From contig CAXKVV010001836.1 of assembly GCA_964058805.1 (NCBI GenBank), forward strand, positions 1-25,051: 25,051 bases of DNA, given 5' to 3'. The notes under the pieces were generated by a model. The model searched no databases, had not been told where the DNA came from, and saw only the letters and a program-made list of their open reading frames with translations. A program made the position numbers and the translations under genes. This DNA comes from Schoenoplectus triqueter. Taxonomy: Eukaryota > Streptophyta > Magnoliopsida > Poales > Cyperaceae. This document shows, piece by piece, positions 1-9,300 of this stretch (the stretch's first letter is position 1; each line of letters opens with the position of its first letter).

Positions 1-94
1 ACGGGTCATACGATCAAACTTCCCCAAAAGGGTTTGGACATTTATGGTTCTCTCATTTTATTCGGTACTCCATCCTTCTAACTCGACTACCTCA

Positions 95-1268
95 GTGGAC
101 ATGATCAAAGTGCTACACCCCATGACAAATAGAACACATGCATGACCCCCTGATATAAGAATTGTACTTGCCAATGAATTAGTTGTCCCCGTCCTCGTCC
201 TCTAGCATCAGTACCTCGTCCCCGACCATCTCTTCGTTGCAGCTGAGGGCACTCATTCCTTTAGTGATCGATAGCCCCACACTGAAAGCATGCTCGGGTG
301 AGGTATCGGCACTGAGACTCCTTATGTGGTAAATTATAATTTCGACACCAACCTTTTCCTCAGGACCTGTCCTCGGTGGGTCTTGTAGGAGTTGATCCAG
401 ATGTTTTCTTAGTGCACCTTGATGGTGGTAAATTTTTTGAAACCTTCGGTTAGACATTACGGCTCTATTGAAATTCAACATTCATCTTATGATGTGTCTC
501 GACGATCTCGGCATAACTCATGAGCTCCCTGAGGTCCTGCATCAATGGATTATCCACTATCGCGGCTATTTGCGGTCTAAGTCCATCAATGTAATGGCGT
601 CGGTAACGGTATGGATCACCTCTGATGTCTGGCGCGTAGCGAGCGAGGTTGAGGAACATGGTGTTGTACTCGCTCACCCGCTTATCCTCCTATCTCAAAG
701 TCATGAATTGAGTTCTCAACCTCTCCTTCTCAATCACGCTCATGTACTATCTAGTGAACCTTATCTGAAACCACTCCCATGGAATCCTCTGTTGGTCCCT
801 CTCGAAGCTATCCTTCACACCATCCCACCACAATCTAGCTGAATTCTTCAAATAATGAGTGGCCAACTCTACCTGATCAGCCTCGGGTGCCCGATAAATA
901 TGAAAGTTAGCCTTCACACAGGCCAACCACTCCTCAGCCACCTCATAACGTCCCTCGCCACTGAACTTTGGCAAACCCAGACGCCTAAAAGAATTGAACA
1001 GTCGACGAAACTCCTCTGCCTTGTCTCTAAGTGGCACTGCAACCCTAATCCCCTCAGCTGCCTGTCAGCCTCTCTCATAGGCCGCTATAATGCGTGTATC
1101 ATAATCGACTGCTGGTTGATGCTCGGGAACATTCAGACCAGGGATCTCGGTCTCAATTGGGACCCCTCTGCCCCTATCCCTGCCACAATCGCGACTGCGG
1201 CTTCCTTCCATAAAACCTACAATTTTCAAACATGTTACACACGAGTCGTGAGTCTTATTTCTCCACAT
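95..1268 (-). pseudogene. Ty3/gypsy retrotransposon gag remnant (decayed)
   Basis: This is the gag part of a plant Ty3/gypsy LTR retrotransposon, the capsid/nucleocapsid polyprotein. The likely start is the Met at 1211, followed by an Arg/Gly-rich head (GRDRGRG). The Retrotrans_gag core spans about 1037-465, with recognisable stretches LPKFSGEG, WLACVKANF, LATHYLKNSARLWWDGV and VSEYNTMFLNLARYAP. The reading frame from 1268 to 465 is continuous except for three in-frame stops at 1065-1067 (TGA), 747-749 (TAG) and 690-692 (TAG). It then ends in a stop at 465-467, and what follows is in another frame (481 down to 179), so there is also a frameshift. At 136-95 a zinc-knuckle-like CX2CX4HX4H remains, with a stop inside. 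Pol would lie beyond the left edge. I see the gag motifs directly; the clade is not resolved. Confidence 0.85.
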
Positions 1269-3060
1269 ATCCTACCTTGGACATGCCCCACTCAACAACT
1301 ATGGTTTGGTTCGGTATTCTAAACCATTGCTCAAATAGTTCTTCATTTTGAAAAAGATGTGGAATTATCATATATTTCTACCTTTCATACTCTCTCTCTT
1401 TTAGTTGGCTTATTTTAATTATTGCATGACTTGTTTGAAATTTAAAGTATATTGTAAATTACTAATTTATCGCATTGCATGAATTATTTATATTTATATA
1501 CCAATTTATGATATGTATGAAATGATATGCATTGAATGGTGAAATCATTTGAATTAGTGAAATGTATGTGAAAAGGTGGTATGCAATGCTTGTTCGGTTA
1601 CATAGACATTGGTACGAGTTGGTCCAGGGGGTCGCCCCCCTTGCACCAAAATGGCCAGAAGTACTTCGGAGATTCGCTTATGAGTCTGAACAATGGTCTC
1701 GATATGTTATTGCATTTTGTTATTATTTTATGATACTTGGTGGAATTCCCAAATTGATTCTGATCCAGATTTCTCTGGAGGAACAACTCTCCTGGTTACT
1801 CAGGATGAGCAGTTTTGATTACTTGACTTGCGTGATTAACCAGACTCTTATATATACATGAAACCAACCAAATGAGCTTGCTTTGTGATATGTTTATTGT
1901 TATAGGAGTTTGTCAATATTTGATTTGTGTCAGGCTCATGTCTCATGAACTATTTCAATTGTTTAACTTGCATTTATATCTGCTTAATTGTTCTTTTAAA
2001 GTTATTATATATCTATTTATCTTCTATACTAATCTTTTAGAAAATTCTGGACAATTAAGCATTGAGTATGATAGATTTGCTAATATGTGAATGGAACTAA
2101 AACCGCACTGAGATAATAATTTTGTTATCTCACTTTCGCTTTATGTGGGTTTCAGGTTGATGACGAGACACGACTAGGATTTCGAGGGATTGAAGGTTTG
2201 GTTTGATTTATTTTGCGTCTTGGTAAGAAAGTTAGGATGTGTTATTTTATAAACATGTAAAGCTAACTTGATATGCTATTTTTGTATCGGAATTGATTTG
2301 GTATCTAAAATATAATTTAAATCTTAAAGCAATACAATCCTTTGTATTATTTTGTATATGAATTATTAGATATCTAATAACAATATTGTGATACATATCT
2401 TTAGAATTTTGAGAAAAAAAATCTGTCAAAATTACTTAATAAGAAATATTTTACAGAAACTTTTTTCATTTTGAACATCCAATTATTTATGCAATATCAA
2501 TTTTTTGGACAGGCCCATTAACAGCTCCAGCAACTGAATGAGGCTTACTATAAATTTTTAATTAATTATGACTGTTCATCAGCTTCCGCTTTAAAAAAAT
2601 ATAACATATATAAATAATTTAATATTTAAAATAATATTTTATTAAAATTTTTTGAACATAAATAATATATTTTATGACAAATATTATAACTAACTACATA
2701 ATAATTCATTAAAAAATATAAATTTATATTATATTAGTACTTAAATTATACTTTAGAGATATTATATTATCTCTTAATTGAAGAAAAAAATTAATATGAC
2801 TTATTTAATTAAGATAAATAAAAATAAAGAAATAAAATTAATGATGACAAACATAAATAATATGACAGACCTAAAATATTTAAAAAATTAACACTCTGTC
2901 TGAAATAAAATAAAATAAAATTAAATTATCTGAATTAGATTTATCCTATTTAGAATATATACCGAACAAAAACCAAAAACCAAAAACCAAATTAGCTTAA
3001 GTTTTCGACCCAACTGGTAATTAACGAAAATAAGGGATTTAATTACTGCAATGCGCAACA
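1269..3060. other. Gene-free interval; possible LTR/5' leader remnant, then AT-rich DNA
   Basis: No convincing coding region. The part next to gag (about 1270-2240) has ordinary base composition. It contains a short hairpin, TGAGATAA at 2109-2116 and TTATCTCA at 2125-2132 with an 8-nt loop, followed by a polypyrimidine/AG stretch. This kind of layout is often seen in plant LTRs, but no second LTR, primer-binding site or TG..CA ends could be fixed, so LTR identity is only a guess. From about 2240 to 2960 the sequence is strongly AT-rich with no recognisable feature apart from a GGCCCA (reverse of site II TGGGCC) at 2512-2517. Confidence 0.4.
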
Positions 3061-3076
3061 TGTGCTCAAAAGTCCA

Positions 3077-3084
3077 AAACCCTA
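3077..3084 (+). promoter_or_regulatory. Telo-box (AAACCCTA) in the promoter/5' leader of the RBM19/Mrd1-like gene
   Basis: An exact AAACCCTA lies about 290 bases before the start codon, at the edge of a GC- and pyrimidine-rich block (3060-3240) that contrasts with the AT-rich DNA upstream. Telo-boxes are a known hallmark of plant ribosomal-protein and ribosome-biogenesis promoters and are often paired with site II elements. That fits the function of the downstream gene. The transcription start is not known, so this box could lie in the promoter or in the transcribed leader. Confidence 0.6.
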
Positions 3085-3373
3085 GCCGCTCGACCTCACT
3101 GCCCCACCTCCCCCCGGTTGCCCAGCAGTTCTCGCGCCAACTCCTCCCACGCCTCCGTAAAGGCGCAGCGCCTCCTCTACGCGCGGCTGGTTTTTCTGTC
3201 CTGCTCTCTCCTCCGTAGCCTCTGCTGCCGCCCATCGTATCGGATTTAAAATTGCCGTATTGCCTCACCTTATCGGATACGACACCAGCACCCGCTTGTA
3301 CCTGCTTACCAAAGACTTGCAACTAGCATTTGAAGCGGAGCTAATCTATCCAAAATTTCCTTTTCCATAAACA

Positions 3374-6300
3374 ATGTAAGTACTATTCAGCTTTCCTCTT
3401 TTTTAGTTTTGTTTAGCATATCATTTTAACAGGTTGGTTGAAGTTGAAATTCCAGATAGAACTCTATTGGAGATAGAACAGAAGTTAAGAACATGCATCA
3501 GCGTATCATATTTGCACCGGTGCTAGCTAATGATTGTTCCTTTTTGTTCTGTCCATGTATAGGTCCAGGATTTGTGTAAAGAACTTGCCAAAATATGCAA
3601 ATGAGGACCGTCTAAGGGAGTTCTTTTCTCGAAAAGGAGAGGTAACTGATGCCAAAGTCATGCGCACTAGGTATACATTTATTTACTTTTAACATTAAAA
3701 TATGTTTGTTGATTATTGTTCATGATGTTTGCTTTTAGTCTGTTCTCATGAGAAGCCGATCTTGCTTCACAGCTGCTCATAAATTAACACAGATGTTTAG
3801 TTACTTCCTTTCAACCAAGGAGACAAGTTCTGCTAGTACAAATATGCAACAATCAGATGACATACAATCACCTAATGCACCTAATTTTGTTGTAAAAAAA
3901 GAAACTCATTTTATACCTCTTGTTGGTTTAAAACAGTGACGGGAAGAGTAGGCAATTTGCTTTTGTTGGCTTTCGCACTGAGGATGAAGCAGAAGTGGCC
4001 ATTAGCTACTTCAACAACACTTACATGGATACTTGCAAAATTGCTTGTGAGGTACTCTTCAATACTCATTAAGTCCAGGACATTGGTTTTTCATGATCAA
4101 ACCTCACTGACTCATTGTTCTCTGCATTTTTTTTAGCTTAGAGTAACAGGTTGAAGCTCCAAACTGCCCTCATATAATAATATTAAAACCACTAATTTAT
4201 GTGAAACTTCTTATTGAATAAACAAATAACGAAAGCAATTATCATTTCTTCTTCTAGCTTCCTAAAAGTGATGATGAAAATTTCAGTATTAAAATGTAAG
4301 GTTATTTTCCTAATAATCAACCTTTTACATCATGGTCTTAAAATGCATTTTTAAATGAGAAAAGAGCACATTTTCACTAATTACCTCTCTCAAAATTCAT
4401 ATGTTATCCATGTCAATCTTGAAATTTTGTTGAAGTAGCAATTTTTTAATCTAGTGATTTCTTGTGGTCGATATTAATTATCAACCTCATGACCAGGCTG
4501 ATTGAACTTCAAAACTCAAGGGACCATTTGTGATGACAATTACTCACCTGAATTCATATTGCTTTTAAAATTTGAAGGACTAAAATGGGTACAACAATTG
4601 GACATGCTTTAGGTTGCTCGAAAGGTGGGTGACACAGCATTGCCTCGGCCTTGGTCACGGCACTCTCTAAAGAAAGAAGTAACAAATAATGCAGAATCCA
4701 AAAAAGATATAGGGGCCCTGAATTCGTCTCAGGCAAAAGTATCAGATGGCCAGGATTTCTCTGATCCAAAGCTACAGGAGTTCTTGCATGTAATGCAACC
4801 CCGCTCAAAATCGAAGATATGGGAAAATGACATTAATGGTATTAATTCATTTTCAAGTAATTCCTACGGGCTTCCCCTTAAAAAAAATGTTATCATTATA
4901 TTGATTTTTTTCATTATTTTCTCAAGTTGCTAACCAGCCCAAGTTTCTAGTTGCTAACCAGTCCAAGTTTCTAGTTGCAGCTCATGCCTAGTATCTCTGA
5001 TATTTACATATTGCGACAAAACTCCTGGATATATTGACATACCTGTAATATAATAATTAGAAGTTTAGAACCTTTTGTATGTTGAAAATTTTGTACTTCA
5101 TTGTTATCTGCCAATTTCCAAGCCCAAATGGACACAATATAAAGCAATGGCTAATTTTAATATTCATTTTGGATTTTGTTTCAAGTATACAGTTGTTTTA
5201 TTTCATTTCCTCTTAAATTGTGTTGCTTGGTTGTGCAACATTCATAGAAATAGAGTGAGTGATTTGTTTTCTTCATAATTTTAGTGTGATTTGTTATCAC
5301 AGACAAATGACAACAGATATTAATAAGTACTGTTAGCTTCAAGCATGAGAACAAATTTTGCAATATTGGTGACATGTAAGGTCTAATTTGTGGAATACCT
5401 TTTCTTCATGAGTAATTTGAGCACTTGTAGGGTTTTATTATTAAAACTGAATACCCCTCTTTTAGTTTGTTTCTCCTCTCATCTTCTTTTGTTATCTTCT
5501 TGTGTGCTACTTTCTACAAAAAAGTTATGGAGCAAGAGGTCAAAGCTGAAGAAAAGAAGCTTGACAAGAAGAAAAGTAAAGCAAGGGAAATAAAATCTCC
5601 TATTAAAATAACTAATCCATCCCCTGAAGAGGATGTAGGTGAGGAGAAACCAAAGGATGAAGCTGTCTCAGATGTGGATTATTTTAGAAGCAGGGTGAAG
5701 AGGAACTGGTCAGATGCAGAATCTGAATCGGATTCAGAATCAGAATCACATTCAGAATCAGAATCCAACAAGGAGCTAGAATCAGAAATGGAGTCTGAGT
5801 CAGAACCAGATACGGAGAAAGAATCAGAAAAGGAGTTGGAATTGGAACTGGAACTGGAATCAGAACCAGAACCAGATTTGAAGCATGCAGAAAGCGATGG
5901 AGGTGAGAAATCATGTTCATATTCAGAAGATCCAAGTGATGTCAGGAAGCTGGTTTTGGATACGGGTCGGTTATTTGTTAGGAATCTCCCATACACAACC
6001 ACGTGAGTTTGTCTGCGATCATTTATTTATTTTAGGCTTATTTTTTGGTGCTTATAAGTTAGTTTGGGTTTGCCAAGCATTCAGGTCTTACTTGGTAAGT
6101 AGATATGGCCTTGTGACTCAAAAATGTCTAAAATTTGAAAGTTATCATTGGAGGCCCAGTTTAGCTTCAACATACCGAGGCCCAGTTTAGATCTGGATCT
6201 CTTCAGATCTCAGAATAAATGGAAGAGTTTAGAAGCTAGCACTGTGAAGTGCCTGATTTGTAGTTGAGGTATTGATGCATGCCTTCTGACATACCCTTTT

Positions 6301-9300
6301 GGTGGGAGTTAATCTTATTGTTTTATTTTACTTTTTAATTTTATCTTACCCTTTGTGATTTTCAGTGAAGATGATCTGAGAGAGCTGTTCAGCCAGCACG
6401 GAGATGTTTCACAGGTACATATTGTGGTTGACAGAGAGTCGAAAAGATCCAAAGGCATTGGATATGTGCTTTTTGCTTCTCCTGAGTCTGCAGTCAGGTG
6501 TGTATATTTATTATCCAAATAAAAGGTCTGTTTTTGCAACTGTGCTTATGACTTGGAGGATCTAGCTCTTCCCTTGACCTTATATTATAGTCTGATAAAA
6601 TTATTGATCATTCTTTAACCTCAGGGCACTAGAAGAATTGGACAATTCAATTTTTCAAGGGAGATTGTTGCATGTTATGGCTGCCAAGCCACAAAAGAAT
6701 GATAAAGCAGAGTAAACATATTCCTTCAAATTTATCTTTTTTGCAAAGTTGCCCACTTTTTTATAAATCTGACAGGCCTAGTTTGCTCCGGTTTGGCCTT
6801 CTCTTTTAGTTAATCATGTGTGATAGGTAAAGAAAAATAGAAACTGCTAAATTTGCTTACTAATGCTGCTAGTGCTTTTGGCATGGGGGCATGTGTCCAT
6901 ATCTGGCCATCGCAGGCTGCCTCTATTTAAATCTATATTATATATATCTTATGTATGTGGGACTAAACACATGTGCATGCCAAAACCAGAAAAGAAAAGA
7001 TGCTCCTTTCATTGTTCTTTTAATTGGGAGCATGCACTTCTTGTCCTTTGGCTTTGCCTACCTCCTGCTAATTAAACCATATCTGTTATTATGTTTAACA
7101 GCTTCCTACCCCACAAACAAAATATTCAACACTGCTTCGTACATCCAAACCATCCTAGTGTCCTTATTCCTTTCTGCCTTCCCCCATATTTTTCCATTAA
7201 AGAGGACTCATGTCTAGCATATTCAATTTACAAGGGTTGATGTACTTTTTGGGGTTAAGAAGAGTTTGAAAATGGTGAGAGAAGAGCAGAGAAAAACTGC
7301 AGAAGCAAGTGGTGATACGCGTGCCTGGAATAGTCTCTTCATGCGGCAAGACACTGTATGTACTCTCTCTTGAACTGGTATTTGATATTTTAATTTATTG
7401 TTCTGTTTTGCACTGTGCTATTAACCATTGATAGGCTCAGCTCTTACTAATTTGGTTTGCACTGGTGGAGTTGGCTGTTATAGGACTTTTTGTAATTACC
7501 ATGAAAGCAAATTATAATGCAGAATAATTAATACATAACTACTGATCTGGTTATAATTCAGTCTTTTTCTTAATAAGTTCTTATAATTTATCTATGCAAA
7601 TAACTTTTATCATATTTTAACATTCACATTCGACTCATTTAAATTTGAAATACAGCAACTTTATCTGGGTTTATGCATTCAAGTTGAGCTAAGGAAAAAA
7701 TGAAACAATTTTGTAGAAGTTTGTGGTACATGTTAATCCTTGTACATTTTAAGAACTAAGGCGTTGTATGCTGCATATATAGTAATAGTATAAAAGTGTT
7801 GGGTTTTGAAGAAGCAGGTTGGCAATATTTGCAAATTTATCAAGTACCATTTTTCTTTGAAATTGAATATTTATTTGCTAATGGGCTGATACAACCACTG
7901 ATTTTGCATGTTAGCAAAGTTATTTTTCTGTCTATGGTATTTGAATGACTTCCTCAATTTAAGGGACCTATGCCACTTGTTTTACAACCAGGTTGTAGAG
8001 AATATAGCAAGAAAGCACGGCATATCAAAAAGTGAGTTGCTCGACAGGGAGGCTGATGATCTGGCAGTTCGTATTGCTCTTGGTGAGACCCAAATCATAG
8101 CTGATACAAAAAGATCTCTTTCCAATTTGAGGGTGAATGTGGATGCACTTGAAGAGTTGGCCACAAAGAAGAGTGAAAGTACAAAGAGAAGCAATCACAT
8201 AATTTTGATTAAGAACTTGCCCTATAGCTGTTCAGAGGGCGATTTGGTTGCCATGTTTGGTAAATTTGGTAGCCTTGAAAAGGTTATTCTGCCGCCAACT
8301 CGAGCATTGGCCTTGGTATTTACCTGTTTTCTTGTACTCTCATTCTTTTTAACTGTAATTGTCGTTGAATCTTAAGCATAGACATTCTGGGCATATAGTT
8401 GCATTGCAAAAACTATGCTCAGCAATTTTTGATCTTCAAATGGCATTTTTGCATTTGTGTAGATGTTTGCAAGAATACACTTGGGTTATTGTACAAATGA
8501 ATATGCCATCATAATACTTCCTCTCTCTGAGCCTATATTTGCTATTTTACTGTAATTTTTTCAAGGGCAAGCAGATGCTGGATACAATAGTTAGCATGAA
8601 ATTTCACATAGTTCTCCAATCATGCAAAATATAGTGTAATATGTACTGATTTTTTTTTCTTGACATGACAATTAGTTGTTATGCATCAAAATGTTTTATA
8701 TCTTTGGTGCAACTATGAGGAAAATTTGTTTTATTTGCAAATAGTTTTCATAATATTCTTTTATGCATCTATCATGCAACTTCATTCTGTTTTGAAATCT
8801 CAGGTAATCTATCTTGAACCAGCAGAGGCTCGTTCTGCTTTCAGGGGTTTAGCCTACAAGCGCTACAAGTAATTTCTTAATATTTTTTTATTGCTTTTGC
8901 TTAGAAGTATTATGTTCAAGTCTTTGGAACTTATTGTGATCAAAGCTTGGTATCTTGTGCATAGTACTATAGGTTCATAGCAAGGAACTTAGTTTTGTGA
9001 TGTTATATTTTGGGGTTTTGGTGGTATTGTCTGCTTGAAATCAAAGCTGTTCATGCCTTGTACATAAGCTTGTTGCTATTGAAATTGACCACTATCAGTA
9101 TTCTGATATAAAGCTTTAATTAAGACCTCTTTTATTTAGTGTCACTACAGCTTGTAAGGAATGAGACATCTGAATAATTGGTTCAATCTAATGAAATTTG
9201 ATCCTCAACTGCCTCAGAGTGCCTCAAATAATATTTGACATCTATAGCCAACTCCAAAAAGTTTTTTTTTTCAAGGACTAAATCATCTCTCTCTCTCCCT

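Noticed and set aside
468..1322. Plus-strand open frames opposite gag
   Set aside because: The minus strand has clear gag motifs; the plus-strand frames are shadows.
1562..2090. Plus-strand open frames near the gag relic
   Set aside because: Short, no recognisable domain, hydrophobic AT-driven translations in probable retrotransposon non-coding DNA.
2109..2132. TGAGATAA/TTATCTCA hairpin as a terminator or miRNA
   Set aside because: Only 8 paired bases; too short for a miRNA precursor and not meaningful as a terminator in a plant.
1269..2240. Complete LTR next to gag
   Set aside because: No TG..CA ends, primer-binding site or second LTR copy in the window could be shown.
2921..3322. Minus-strand open frame (133 codons) over the promoter of the RRM gene
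   Set aside because: Arg/Gly-rich translation of a GC-rich leader with a hydrophobic AT-rich tail; no family resemblance, and the telo-box/leader explanation is better.
5679..6002. Minus-strand Ser-rich open frame (107 codons)
   Set aside because: It is the antisense of the Glu/Ser-rich coding tract of the RRM protein; GAA/TCA repeats keep both strands open.
7908..8375. Separate 155-codon gene starting at 7908
   Set aside because: It is exon 9 of the RRM gene read through both flanking introns; the acceptor at 7990-7991 and donor at 8316 define the true ends.
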